A stretch of 64,000 nucleotides of DNA from Antitrichia curtipendula (GCA_951230915.1 OX579635.1:7812001-7876000); one strand, 5' to 3'; shown: positions 45,511-58,508, numbered from the stretch's first letter. The notes: generated from the sequence alone by a model not told the origin. A program made the numbers and translations.

Positions 45511-45680
45511 GTTTGTGTCAATCTATCCGCATGACATGTCAATTGTGACATGCCCAGATCATACTTTGATAAATATGGCTAATTTTTTTTCAATTTTCAA
45601 TTTTTTTTCAATGTAAGATTTACACTGGAGTAAAAAACATCAATGAAGTTTGATGAATCCGTCTTTTGTGTCCGTCATAT

Positions 45681-45785
45681 GGACAATCAATCTGTTGAGT
45701 TGGACAGTTAGTCTATAGAGTTGGACGGCTAATTTGTCAAGTTGAATGACTAGTCCGTCAAGTTGAATGGCCAATTCGTCAAGAT
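45681..45785. repeat. 21-bp minisatellite, five copies
   Basis: Units start at 45681, 45702, 45723, 45744 and 45765 (ggacaatcaatctgttgagtt and variants). Because 21 bp is seven codons, the minus strand reads a leucine heptad pattern of the form QLDxLxV within a 63-codon frame (45640-45831). Whether it is translated is unknown. Confidence 0.9.
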
Positions 45786-46164
45786 TATCTTCAAAAACAG
45801 TCTTGTCCATTGCAGTTGGAATTGTTTTCATATAGATTATCCATACTATTAATTAAATCATCTTTTAACAATGAATATTATAATATCATGACGGACTTTG
45901 GTGTTGAAGATTGATGTTATGATGGACATTTATACTAATGTTGCGCCAAGGTCTGGGCCTTCATCATGCATTTGCTCATGCTATTGTCAAAAATATAAAC
46001 CACATTATAATCTCATTGAGTATAACAACAACCATTCTATGACTTCTATTTCATTAGAATTCTTCAAGCACCAAATCTTTTATACAACACAACCACGTTG
46101 ACAATCTTGTCTATAACTTTTATTTGGAGGCTTTAAGCCTCAAATTGTTTTTTAAATATAAAAT

Positions 46165-46385
46165 TTATCTTAATTCTCCAACTTTTTTTAGTCCAAAATT
46201 GTTTGAAAAAATTCATTCTACTATGCCTAAATGAGGTTTGAAATTTGACTTTGAGAACAATTTTTATTTTAACTTAACTGTGAGTAGTTGAGCTTGAGCT
46301 TCTATTAAGCCTGATATCCTACATCAATTATGCTAACTACTACTACCCAACTTGTATAAAGTGCTTCTCTTCTCATCTTCAATCT
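46165..46385 (+). mobile_element. Solo arm of the foldback MITE family
   Basis: Diverged match to the right arm of the element at 11567-12162: shared ctatgcctaaatgagg, aacttaactgtgag and the closing cctac...cataaag-like end. The left arm is not present. Confidence 0.6.
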
Positions 46386-46389
46386 CACA

Positions 46390-48271
46390 AATGTTCATGA
46401 GGTAAGTACTTCACATTGCCATACAAAAAAATTGGATGGTAGATGGTTATTGAAATATTTTGAACATTTGCTTGTTTTTCCACAAGTTATTTAGTGTGCA
46501 AGGTGCATGCAAATTTAAGTTATTTAAAAATTAGAATTAAGATGAATTAGAATCCCTAAATCCCAATTATTAAATATTTGTATTTAGGATTTTGAATTGG
46601 TGACAATCATCTGACAACCCGATGGAAGGTGAGCAGGTGTAGGGAAAAAGAATTTCTAAGCAAAAAAAAAACTAACCTTTGTGGTCTTGGAAGGGCTGTG
46701 GAGCATCCTTCTAGAGGCCTCATAATTCTCTAATGTAATTCCCACTTATATCCAAGCTCACAACCAATGTCCACTTCTTAAATTAAAATTAAATGTAGAT
46801 ATTTTTTTATTAAACGTTCTAAAAATTGGAGTGCTATTGTTGAAATGTTTTGTAAAGAGGATACAAGAAATGGCTTCATTTCTTAATTTTTGTAGACAAT
46901 AGATCAATCTAATTGGAAAGAATCTAACAATAGAAATAAAAACCAAAATTTTGTTTGTTTTAAGTATGGGGCATTAATTTTCAAGAAATCTTTTTAAATT
47001 TCAGTCTTATATTATTCTATATGGAAGTAGTTTTTAGATATTTGCATGCTAGAATATAGAAGTCCAATTAATTCAATTTACACTAGTTTTGCATGAAAAA
47101 TTTAATATTTGTACAAAAAAATTGACTAGCATATTCACCTCTTTTTGCCATAGATAATTTATTATCTTCAACAAAATAAACTTAAAACAAATTCAAGCTC
47201 ACAAGTTGTATAAAATGTACATTTTAAAAAACAAAAAGTGGGAAATTATGCTTTTTTAAATCCTAAAAATTAGGTGCAAGGTTTGAATTTCAAAATCAAA
47301 TATAAAAATTCAAAAATTCTTAAGATAGTATGAAAATAAAAAATACAATCTTTGCAATTGTAATGAGCTATGTAAAAAAATTGAAAATTATTTCAATGAT
47401 TTTCAATGAGATCTCAAATTTAGTCTATATAATATGCTCGGGGGGTGCACTTAGCTCTACACTTCTACTACAACAAGCCATGTGCGAACAAGTGGTTTCT
47501 AATAAACTATAATTTCAACCTAAAAATTTGAACATTGTTTAATAATGACTGTAGGTTTCTATTGCCCAAATTTCCAACTCAAATAAAATATGAAATGATT
47601 TCGAAAAGAAGTTGAAAATGAACTAAAATGACATGTTTTTCAAATCAAATAATTATAGAGAACACATTTAGATGTCCATTGAATCAATATTCAACTCAAA
47701 ATGAACTTTCAATAGAGTTATTTTTAGGATTTTTTGTTCATTTTTTAGACAATTTTTTCTTATATAATATAGGGGTGTGAAAGTTATTTTTCAGTTCTAT
47801 AGTGTATCTTCTTACTTCAAAAATTTGTAACTAATTATTATTAACAAATAAAAATATCAATAATTCAAAACATAAACTTTCAAAGTAGGAAAATCTATTC
47901 ATAATTTTTATTTTTTATTTTACATAAAAGTAAAAGTAAATAGGGGGTCCAAAGTTTTGATCACACGTGGTTTCTAATGGACATTTTGAGTGATCCTCCC
48001 CCCCAAAGATAATATGGCATGACAAAGCACTTTTTCAATGTAAATTTTTTAATTTCAAACACTTTGAGATTTAAAGTCTTTTGGTGGGCTGACGGTTGTA
48101 TAGACTAAAATAGCCATACTCTCTTCAAAACAATCTTCCACTTCAACATTTTTATTGGAGCATTTTTAAAGTATCAAAAGACTATTTTGTAGTGCATTGA
48201 GACAAAAATCCTTGTGTATTGTAGTAGAAAACACCTGATGAGTTATGTACTCACTTTGATTAGATTTATAT

Positions 48272-48346
<75 letters not shown>

Positions 48347-50080
48347 ATTCATTTTATTTTCATTGGTGAGGTGAAAGATATATTAGAGAATTTTTAGGTT
48401 GTAGGCAACAACGTTGTCTCTTAGGAAAAATAAGTATACAACATATGAAGTTCATTTAAAAGGTTTAGATTATTAAAAAGAAATTAGATATTTATGTGCT
48501 TATTAATTTTTTATTTAAGATTCTTTTTCTTTTGCCTCAAAATCAATCTACGCTAATCATTTGAATTGAGATGTTATAAAAAATTAGATTCACAAAAATT
48601 CACATCAAAGTAGCAAGTAAAGTGGTATTTTTTCCTACTCCGCCTTTTCATTTAGTATTGCATAATTTTTGTAATGTGTTATATCCCTCAACAATCCCTA
48701 AGGTACACAAGTAACTATCATGATCTTCACTATGATGGATTTAAATTAATTTCAATTTTGCACTATGAAAAAAAATTATATTGAAAGAAATCAAAGTCTG
48801 TTGAATAGTCAAGCTTGTTTGGCAATGTGCAAAATAAACATTCTTTTCCACTTCAAACACTTATATATCACCATGTATACAATTAAAGTTTTTGAGAAAA
48901 ATTCTAGACATATTCATACTATTCTAATGCAACTATACAAGATCTTATGATTCTATGAAATAAGGTAGATGGTGCTAAAACCAACCCCATTCTTCCAACC
49001 ACCTTAGAAAAACATTGTGTAAAAGTCACATTGGGTTAGATGAATGAGTTCCATGAGTCACTAGATGCTTTATTTAGACACATTCATAGTATAAATGGTG
49101 TTTAAAGTAGATACAAAGGTATTGATTTTAAATTTTGTTCTTTCAGTAAAGAAAGAAGGTATGCAACTTTTTATGAGTCACTATTTGGATGTTGATCATA
49201 GTGACTCTAGGGTGTGAGTGATTAAGTCTTACAGAACATTGCAAATCCTATGGGCATTTTGAAAGTCAAACCCTATATTTTCACATAGTTCTTGATTTTA
49301 AATCATTTTAACCTGAACTAGAAAATGAAGCTATAATATTTTATTTTTTTATTCCAATTTTTTTTTTTTCTAATTTTCTAATTAAATTTTTTTTTGACAC
49401 TTTGGAGAAAGCTCAAAATACACCACTTTTTAAACTTTTTCTATTGAATTTCTCTTTGTAAGAGCTCGTGGAGTACATAAATTACTCTACGATGTTTGTC
49501 ACTACTATTTCCAATTTTTTATAAAAATTTCATACTATTTTATGCTTTTTTGTAACAACTATGATTTTTACAAAGAAATTCCTCTAAAAAAATCATATGG
49601 AATTCAATTTGATGTTTTTAATTATGAAAAAAATGAGATTAAATTATAGACATGTGAGAAATATCAAATTTTGAAAATGTGTGTCTTAATGTAGAAATCT
49701 AATAAAGTTTGACCAAGCCTAGACATGAAATGTCTTTTAAAGATTTAGGTCAATGCAAGGAACCATTTTAAAACACCAGAGACTTTTATTTTGACCATCT
49801 ACACCAAATAGTAAAGTTGGGTTAACAATTAGGGTGCCTTACTAAGAGAAGTTACCTCATGACTCATTGCTTGTCTACATGGAGGCACGTGTGGCAGGCA
49901 ACCTAATTTCACTATTCAGTCAGTGTAGTGAACATTACTAGGAAGCCACTTGCTTCTCACTTCAAAAAATCATGACCAATTTTACGATATCAAAAATTCT
50001 GTGACAAAGTCTCATCTTCATCATTTCAGTGTCTTGCTATGAAAAATCACTTCATACTTTTCATTAATTATACCCAAGTA
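46390..50080. other. AT-rich intergenic DNA with an AT microsatellite
   Basis: No gene recognised. A (TA)n microsatellite of about 60 bp lies at 48276-48338. Frames of about 60 codons are of chance size. Confidence 0.6.
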
Positions 50081-50083
50081 GCT

Positions 50084-50103
50084 CCCGACCTTTGAAGGTC
50101 GGG
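50084..50103. repeat. Short GC-rich hairpin
   Basis: cccgacctt-tg-aaggtcggg, 9-bp perfect arms in AT-rich DNA, at the point where sequence complexity rises. Confidence 0.75.
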
Positions 50104-50275
50104 ATTAATTAGAACCTCAGAGTCTGCCTTTTGCTTTGAAAGGCATTTGCAACTGGAGAACTAGAATAGAGACCCAAGTGAAGAACTTTGTCAGCCAGGC
50201 TTCGCAGCAGCCACGTTGTAAGCGGAAGAATGTCATAGGAATGAGCTTAAACAAAGTCTGTACCTGAGTGTACAT

Positions 50276-50464
50276 TCATACAGAATGGTGCGACGGGATC
50301 CATGGCGAACTTTGTTTACAAAACTCGATCTTCAAAGACACTAAAGCATTTGCTAGAAAATCGCCAACTGTAGACTGAGCATTTATTTCTGAAGTAGTTT
50401 GCAGCATCAACTGCTGATTACTCCCAAAGCTCACAGTGATCACTTCTCGCTGTAAGCTCACCAT
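50276..50464 (-). CDS. Possible first exon of an unidentified gene
   Basis: An ATG at 50464 follows, on the minus strand, a pyrimidine-rich stretch (tctctctctattgcc) resembling a plant leader. The 62-codon frame (MVSLQREVITVSFGS...) has normal amino-acid composition but I do not recognise it. A possible donor (actcag|gtacag) lies downstream near 50265. No second exon was found. It lies beyond the inner edge of the right lectin duplication, in DNA of higher complexity. Confidence 0.2.
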   Translation of the reverse strand: MVSLQREVITVSFGSNQQLMLQTTSEINAQSTVGDFLANALVSLKIEFCKQSSPWIPSHHSV

Positions 50465-50633
50465 AATTCCAGGCCACTAAAGTGTGTACCATAATCTCAC
50501 AAAGGTGAAGACGATCAAAGACAAAATGCAAATCAATCGGACTCGAAGAAAAACACACAACTTCGTAACGGCAATAGAGAGAGACAACCGATCACCCCAT
50601 GCAGAACGCAGCCCAGAATTGAACAGACAGACA

Positions 50634-52537
50634 CGGATCTGAAGGAGCTTACGGTCGCAGAGTTAGATCTCGACGTGGTCAATTCACAAAAGAAATCTAA
50701 AATGTCAATCTATGGAATCTTTGAAGAATTCCACAGTCAATGTCCAGCACTGGACTATCGTAGTCTACGGTAGGACACCAAAGGACATTTGTCCAATTTC
50801 CATATTGGAATTCTCCTTGGGACTTGACCGATTGTCGCTAACAGCGTCCCCAAAAGAAACGCGGTACGACAGTACGTACAAGCGAGGTTAAGAAGCAGGC
50901 AACACCGGCATCGACATCACTTCACCCTCAAACACTGGTGAGAGGTTCGCATGATTGGTTGCTTAAGGGACTCGGGTGGCATGCAGCGCGCACAGTAACC
51001 CCAGCTGCAACATCCCTCGCACGCATCCCTTCAATAGGAAACGCGGATTTCATTCTGGGGTCGGCAAATTAATGCCTCAGGATTAGCCCAATATATAGCA
51101 ACGTCAATTTCGTTAAATTCGTGCGATTCCAGCACCAAAATTGGCGACCCAAATCTACACAATGCTCTCAAAACTAGCTAGGACAAGTATAGATTTACGT
51201 TTACGGCCGCGCGGCCTGAAAGGTGGTGACCAAGTCGTGGAATACGCCATTTTAACCACAATGATGTTACTTCGAATGCTTGCCCGTAGCCCTCACCTTC
51301 CGAACGAATCCCGGTCGTCACAGAGCTCCGGCCATGAAGCAAAATTCGCGCGGGCACGGTCTGAAACCATTCTAAGATTCGAATTCAATCTCGCTATCGA
51401 CGCAATTCTCCCGCTCTTTCGATTCCATCCGATGAGTCCCCGTTTTGTTGGCATCACCCTGACGTCGGGGTAATCACACGATATGCACCCCCATTTCCCA
51501 TGCAGCACTCGACGCACAACGACTGCGACAACAATCAACGCCGCAGACGCGGCCGTGATTAATTCCCACGACCACTGCCACGATTTTAGAAATCAAGACG
51601 TGAGTATGTTTGGTGTAGCCAACACCGAATGGTCCAGTCGCGAATCTCCAGGCCTTGATCTTATGAATCTCCTGGTACAACGACTGGGAGCCACTAAACC
51701 CCACCCACATGTAATCCTTCACCACCGCGCTGATGCCGAGCTCCGCGACGCGAATCGTTGCTTGCTCGGGTTTCCCCACCACGTCGCCCACCGCCACGCG
51801 CACTTCCAGCGTCAGCTGTTCCGCGTCATAGTCCACCCAGGCAGTGAAATCCCGCTCCGTCACGAAATATTCGCATTTCTCAACGCCATCGCCGCAGAAA
51901 TTGAAAGTGGCGGTGGAGTTCATGCTGTTCACGTTCACTCCGACGTGGTTGTCACTTGGGTCCCCAAACTCTGGATTCTTCCAAGTGTCGAACTCCACTG
52001 CGAGGATGTGGTTGCTGGGGTCGCCGTTGTGGGGTGTTTTCATCAGGCACATGGAGTCTGCGCCGCTGCCGCAGGTGGAGTTGGTGGGGGAGAGCATGAA
52101 TGCGAATCCTCCCGAGTTTTGGCCTGAGATGGCGAATGTGAAGGAGGTTTGGAACGAAGCTACTGCGGGTATTGCGAAAGTCGGAGACCAGTGTCGGAAT
52201 TGGACGTGGTTGGCGTAGAGCAGGGATCCACATGTTTTGTTGCCCTGACTGTTGAGATTCAGTCATATGGAAAAAGCGTTTGGCATGAGGGCGGCGTCTT
52301 CTTGAATCAGAAACTCAGATAGATCTGTTTTTCGTTTGGAAGTGGAAACTGGTGACGTTCTGGCTCAGCACAAGAGATACGTTTGCCAGCACTAGAATTA
52401 CCACCAGCTCCATTAGCCCAGCCAGCGAATAGTACTGAAATCGGTTAGAGACCGCGAGAAAGCGGTGCAAATAATTCATTGCACCCTGTATCTGTATGAG
52501 CAATTTAAAGCTAAGGTACAGGACCTAGCTAGCTTCA
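50634..52537 (-). repeat. Lectin-gene inverted duplication, right copy
   Basis: Reverse-complement match to 38846-40731, and the fuller copy because it lacks the 300-bp replacement. The inner edges of the two arms are about 9.9 kb apart. The arms also share the downstream region, including a 109/110-codon frame (39897-40226, 51141-51473) that differs by one inserted codon. Confidence 0.9.
51474..52479 (-). pseudogene. L-type lectin receptor-like pseudogene, right copy
   Basis: The start ATG at 52479 gives a signal peptide (MNYLHRFLAVSN..., LVVILVLANVSLVLSQ). The lectin domain then follows almost completely: FHFQT, DAALMPNAF, SLLYANHVQF, FQTSFTFAI, GGFAFMLSP, AVEFDTWKN, WVDYD, YMWVGFSGS, IKAWRF. 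Three lesions are visible: a frameshift in an A-run after FHFQT, an in-frame TGA in the segment before SLLYANH, and a 4-bp insertion (ggaattaatcac versus ggaatcac in the other copy) at the start of the transmembrane helix. The TGA that ends the left copy after KWGCIS is TGT here. No kinase domain follows. Confidence 0.8.
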
Positions 52538-54935
52538 CAGTGATGGCCGAACACATGCGATGGTCACATTCTGTAAGCTCGAAGAACACCCAAACCTCAT
52601 GGGATTACGTAGAGGAATCTAAAATTGTTACGGATCTGACCCCATCTCTACTGATCAGAGCAACTCATCTATTCATACATTAGCGAGTGATGTACTTAAG
52701 CACGAGTTGGCAAATGTCTATGGCCACTCAATGAAAAGGGGTTGTCTGCTGCCCCCCTACAACTTCCTTCTTTGAAAGATTGCATAAGAAATGCATACAC
52801 AGTGGTCAAACACTTTGGTCTGAACAGATTTCGCACTTTGGTCTCTTGTAAGCACCCAAGAATTTCTCCACAACTCTAAAATACATCTCCCAAAATTTAC
52901 TACTGAATATGCTGAATGCTAAAGCTGACGCTACCTTACTTGAAATGGCACAAAGTTACGTAGTTTCGACACAAGCATTCATAGCCACCGCTTGACTGAA
53001 GATACAGTTTGGGCAGCAACGGTAAATCGAAGCTCAATGTGCAAAATTAAAGCATGCGTCTAGCTCTGAGTATGAGAGAAGAATTTCTTGAACAGATTTG
53101 GACTATAAGTATACTAGCTGGTTGCAACACAAATTAACAGCGAAGAGTAACTTACATCATCAGTTCTAGGACTCCACCTCAAAGCAAAGCATAAGCTTGC
53201 TTTGCCAAATATCTGTGTTTTGCAGATAAATATATAGTACGGTAGTAAGCACCTTGCAATCAATGATTGAATATTGTTTAAATATAAAGTCAACTTCAGC
53301 ATCCTCCCTGGAGAAACACAATAAGTCAACTTCAGCATCGATTAATTGTAGAATCTAGTGAACTTGGACTGTAGTAGAAAAGAATCCTGATTTCTTCAAG
53401 GGATGTGTCTGTCGTGCACTGTAGATAAATTCGATTCCTACGTGACATGATGCATGTTCGTGAGTACAGAATTCAAGGCAAAAATTCCTCATTTCACGAG
53501 TTTGTGGAGCAGTAAAATGAAGAAACATGACTGTCCAGCTCACATGAGATTGTCAAAAGAAAGACCAATGTTGACCTCTAAATTCTAAATTCCCTTATCT
53601 AGTTTCAGTTATAAAATTATGACAAAGCTCGCTCAGGTGACAAAAACCGACTGAAAAGTTTAGAATTTAGTAGTATGGTGTGTGCGAAAACTACTGTAAA
53701 CGGGTGTCCTTTGGGCAAATATAATACCTTGATAACGGGATGAATTTCATTGATTCTTTTCCGTATCTTATCCCATGATAAGGGTCAGCATTCCAAGCCA
53801 AACAATTCACTGAAGTTGGGAAATGTGATTTGGAACTTGCAAGATGCGGAGGAATAAAAAGATCCGTTTTTTACCATACAAAACCGTTATTTTTGAAATA
53901 TATTTGTTGGCTTTGGATGGTGATATATTTGTAGTGAACGTTTTAGATGGAGGCACATGACATTTAGATTTTAGAGGTCTTTAGTAGATCAGGTTTTTAG
54001 CTTCAAATTTGTAATTATTTTCAAATGAATTCTACACATGTGAATAAAAGTATTTTAGATTGGGCTTCAAATTTGCCTTTCAAAAGAAATTTATTTAAAA
54101 ATTAAATTCAAGATGTTGTTTAGCCCCTCTAAAAGAAAGATCAATCTTTGAGAGGATGCTTTATAGACACTCCACCTTACATTAATAAAAAAAGTTGTAG
54201 ACACATGGTTGGAAGAAAGACCAAATGATTTTGGTAGCATTTTGCACAATACTTGGGAGTACTTTAAAATTAGAATTTTTTTTTTAAGAAAATATGAAAA
54301 GTATGTGCAATGTATACACCTTTAAGATGAAGGTACCCATTGAAAAATTTGAAGTAGGAGAACTAGAAAATTGCAAAATCTCAAAGAAAATAGGTATTTC
54401 AACATTTTAATTTGTAAATAATAGGACAAATATTCTTTTAAACTAAAAATTAGTCATGTGGAAAATTTTATGATGAAATGATTTCACCAAAAGAATAATC
54501 TCAAAATCATCTTCACTGTTTAGAAACATGTGCGCAAGGGCGCCCTATTAGCACGCATGTGGAGGACATAAAATAATGTCTTTATAAATTTCCTTTAGTA
54601 GTAGACACATGCCTATCTAGTGTGGAAATAGCCCACAAAAATTTTAAGTCTATGTCATTATTTTTGAATGCTCCACAGTACTAAAAATCCCTAAATTGCA
54701 AAATGTGACAATTAATTGAAATTGAATTGAATTGAAGTTTTGTTATTATTATTTTTTTCAATTTTTTGAAAAATAAGGAATCTCAAGACTTCTAAGTTAG
54801 TCATCTTCAACAAAAATTCCAAGTACATTGGCTTCATTTTCTAAAGGTTATGGCCAATGACAACTCCATCACTTCAATTCTAATGCAAAATAGGACCGAT
54901 CTTTATTGCAATCATCCAAACATTAATACCCAATA
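52538..54935. other. Intergenic DNA
   Basis: No gene recognised. The string ttagaatttagtagtatggtg near 53660 also occurs (one change) at about 39005 inside the DNA that replaced part of the left lectin copy. Confidence 0.45.
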
Positions 54936-54938
54936 ATT

Positions 54939-56134
54939 CCTAAAGTCCCAATGTCTTTTTTTCATCAAAAATTGCTAAAGTTTATCATTTCTAGTGCAAA
55001 GAGCAAAACACTTAAAAATAAATAAAATTATATATTTAACTGCAAGATCTTTTGATATACTAGTATGAGAATATCTAGAAGAAAAGTCAAAAACTTTGAT
55101 TGCATAGATTGCAAGATATTTGCATTCAAAATGAAGTAACTATGACAAATTAGTATCATAAAACTTTGGATCCGCTTAACTAAATTATTTTAAATTTTAA
55201 ATTTTGAATTTAAATTTTTTATCATGAAAAAATTGAATTGAGAGTCCGAAAACAAATTTAAAAGAAAATAATGTTATTTTGATTTTTCAAAAAACTATTA
55301 AGTAGAAGTAGGTATGAGATAGAGGAAAAAATAAAACTACTAAATAGTTATAAGATGGAATTGAAATATACTAATTCTAATAGTGAGATTCTTTGCACAA
55401 TCAAAGTTATCCTATAATGGACAATTTTGTTAAAATGGCACTATTACACTACTTTGGTAGTTTTTATAGTTCAGATTGGGCGGTCTAAAACGAACAATTG
55501 TCTTAGATGTCACTTTTATGGTTTAGACTGCATAGTTTGAAATCTTTATTAGTCCTAGATTTTTGAAATCTTTACCAATCCTAGATTTCTAACATATTTT
55601 TGAATCCTAGATTTTTGAAATCTATATAAGTCCAATATTTCTCAAATCTATACCTATCCTAGATGGCACTTTCACGGATTAGACCAGGCACTCTAAAAAT
55701 GGCATATAGAATAACAAAATTTTAATAAAATTTCCTATTTGAAAAAAAATTATTTGAAAAAATGTGAAAATTGAGCTTAGAAACAAATCTCGTATGTTAT
55801 TTTTCAATAGAATGGTCCATAACTTTCTCATCACTTATTCAAATGTAATGTACCAAATCTACTTCTAGAAAAAATATAGAATATATTAAAAAAAACTAAA
55901 AATTTTACTTCAAATTTTTTTTTTATTACCTTGCCATCAATTATTTTTAGCTTTTTTTTGGCATATTTTTTTGCTTCCAAAGTTCCAAACACTAATTGAA
56001 ATAAAATTATATTTTTTGAAAGCTAATATGTTTTTGTATCTTAAAAAAATTGAAAAATATTGTCAAAAATTAAGATCATAGGAACCTATCTAAGCTGCCA
56101 AGTGTCCTCTAAAGGATACTTGGAACTTTAGGGA
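54939..56134 (+). mobile_element. TTAA-family MITE, copy E, with a nested insertion
   Basis: Begins TTCCTAAAGTCCCAATG and ends GGAACTTTAGGGA followed by TTAA (56135-56138). The left target site has decayed. About 300 bp near 55420-55725 belongs to another family (see next entry), explaining its greater length. Confidence 0.7.
55420..55725. mobile_element. Family F element, copy 2, inside MITE copy E
   Basis: Starts near attttgttaaaatggcac. It contains several cctagatttttgaaatct units and gatggcactttcacgg, matching 38475-38680 in reverse orientation, and ends near aacaaaattttaataaaatt. Confidence 0.45.
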
Positions 56135-56492
56135 TTAATATAGGATGTTACAAAGTTGGATAATTTTGATATTGAAGTGCATGCAGCTCTAAGAACTAGA
56201 CTACACAATACTATAGATTTGAGGTTTTGAATAGTCATATTGAAGAGTGCCACCACAATTGCACAAAACATTAGTACTATTCTCTTTGTACTTTACTTAC
56301 TATAGATTTTTTTCAAGTATAACTATAGACATGTAAAAAATATTAAAATAAAAAGTAAAATAAAAATAATATATATATTTGATTTTGCAAATTTTTTGAA
56401 CATTGCCAAATTGTATTTTTATTGGTTAAATGTAATAAATTGGTAGGTAGTCATATAGTTTCAAGTGTAAATAAGATATTTTAACCAACTCA

Positions 56493-56665
56493 CACTAGAA
56501 GAAACTAATGTTTTTCATGATGCTTTTTTTGTAACGTCCACTTGTTTTTATGTCGACAATGACATCAAACATAACATCGAGATGTTAGTTGTAACATCAA
56601 ACATAATATTAAAAAAGTGGATGTCACAAAAAATGTGTCGAGAAAACCATGGGTTTCTTTTAGTG
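56493..56665. mobile_element. CACTA-type MITE
   Basis: 173 bp starting CACTAGAAGAAACTAATG and ending catgggtttcttttagtg, with the 3-bp duplication TCA on both sides (56490-56492, 56666-56668). Inner segments (gtaacgtccactt / aagtggatgtcac) also pair. No coding capacity. Confidence 0.88.
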
Positions 56666-57360
56666 TCATAGGATTTTAAAAGACAATGTTAGAAGGTTTT
56701 TGGAGCCAAAACAAGACCGCAATTTCTTGGGAGTTCCTGAATTGCAGGGGAAAATGAGAATATTGCCAAATCAACCATTTGACATGGCTGTGACCATGTC
56801 ATGTCAAATTATAATATTTATTTATTTAATGATTTTTAATAATTAAAAAAATACTCCCTCCGTTCCAAAATGCTCTTCATGTTGGACAAAATGGTCCAAA
56901 TTAAGGTTGAAAATAATATTTTTTAAACCTGTTTGGTGCTGCAAGTAGAATTTGGTGCACTCCTAGCATCTTAGAATCTCTGAGTTTTGAAACCTTTTTC
57001 AAAATGCACATTTAAAGTATTGAAAAGTGAAATTTGGGGGACATTTTCAAGGAATATCAATGGGCACTTAATTGTTGAGTGTAAGGTGTCTTTTTGTGGG
57101 TAGTTAGTTTGGGCTCAAGAGCATGTTTAGACCGTCATACCACGTCCAAAAGCTTCATTTCCTTCAATCAGGCAATAGTCCATGAGATGCAAAAAATAAA
57201 AAATGAACAAAGTTGATTGACTTCTTTAATCATTTATTAGTCTTTTGATTGATGATTGCATGGATGAAGGGAAAACTATTGCTTGGAGTTGTTTTATTGG
57301 TCCCAGCTAGCAATTGAAAGCCAAATTTGACCAATTTTCAACATCACCAAGTACAACATG

Positions 57361-58508
57361 AATAGAAGAAAAATGTGTCCAGCACAACCCGACTACTATG
57401 CAACTAGTGTCCTATACAACTATCCTGCAACTATAATCCTCTATATATGTACCAAATCTAATGTAATTGTTTTATTTCATTATTTTATAACATTGATATA
57501 TTATTTTAGTCACAAAGCAGTCAAATTATAGTTGCAAAAAACAACTAGGAAAAGATTGCAACTGTAAAATGACCATAGTTGTTTCCTAGTCACTTTCTAA
57601 ATGTACATTAGTTGTTTCTTGCAGAATTAGAAAATGCAGCTTTTTTGTTGATTTGGTTGTATGGATTTGATTCATTTTCTATTGATTGGAGAGTAATTTG
57701 CTGATTTGGATAGAAATCCATAGAAAAGTGACCCAAATGAATGCGACCAAATCAACAAAAAAACTAAATTTTCTAGTAGTGAAGCTAATCATTTTCTAGT
57801 TGCTCTTAAGTCGTACTCTAATTGTTTCTTAGTCGGTTTCTAGTTGTTTCCTAGTTGCTTCCAAATTATATTTCCATTTGTCTAATATCAATTGTTCCAC
57901 ATCAATTGTAAAGAGTACCATTAGGTTCAACATATAAGACTTGTAAGTTGTTGTAGTCTTATGCAATGAATTTTGTTGATAGAAATCTAAGACTTCTACA
58001 ATTTATAGTTTTCTACAATTTGAAGATTGCTATAATCTATGGAAATAAAAATATATTTAAAATTCAATTTTTTTTTAAATCTATGAAATTTTAAGGTATC
58101 TTAAACCAATGAAATCTATTAAATACTAGTATTTGAATTTTTGAAAATCTAGGAAGAAAATAGATCTAAGATTTTGAAATCTAGGAAAAGTAGATTTGAA
58201 ATTCAAAAATCTAGAAAAAAAGACAATTCAAAAATTCAAAAATCTAGACAAAGGTAGATATGAAATTTTGAAATCTACAAATTACTGAGATTAATATTTT
58301 AAAATCTACAAGTCGCAAACAAGTCGCAAATGATTCACGCACAAGGCGTAACTTTTGCAATTGCTACATCTTTTTCTTAGATTTTAGGGTGTCCACTGCA
58401 ACTACAAATCTCCAAATTATCACCAGTCACAAACCAGTCACAAGTGTCCTATGCAACTGAAAAACTAGTTGCATAGTGTAGTTGCAAAACCCCTCATTTT
58501 CTTCTAGT
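57361..58508. mobile_element. CACTA-like element nested in the Stowaway element
   Basis: The right end reads ttttcttctagtg (reverse complement CACTAGAAGAAAA). A decayed left end (aatagaagaaaaatgtg) lies at 57361. CAT occurs at both outer edges as a possible 3-bp duplication. Inside are many short motifs of the ctagttgttt / gcaactag type. Left boundary uncertain. Confidence 0.5.
57623..57781. mobile_element. Small CACTA-type foldback nested inside the previous element
   Basis: The right end, cactactagaaaattt in reverse complement, is a good CACTA terminus. The two arms (about 57640-57685 and 57728-57775) pair around ttttttgttgatttgg / ccaaatcaacaaaaaa for about 45 bp with mismatches. The left terminus is decayed and no clean target duplication is left. 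Confidence 0.55.

Noticed and set aside
48276..48338. The (TA)n tract as an origin or structured regulatory site
   Set aside because: A plain dinucleotide microsatellite explains it.
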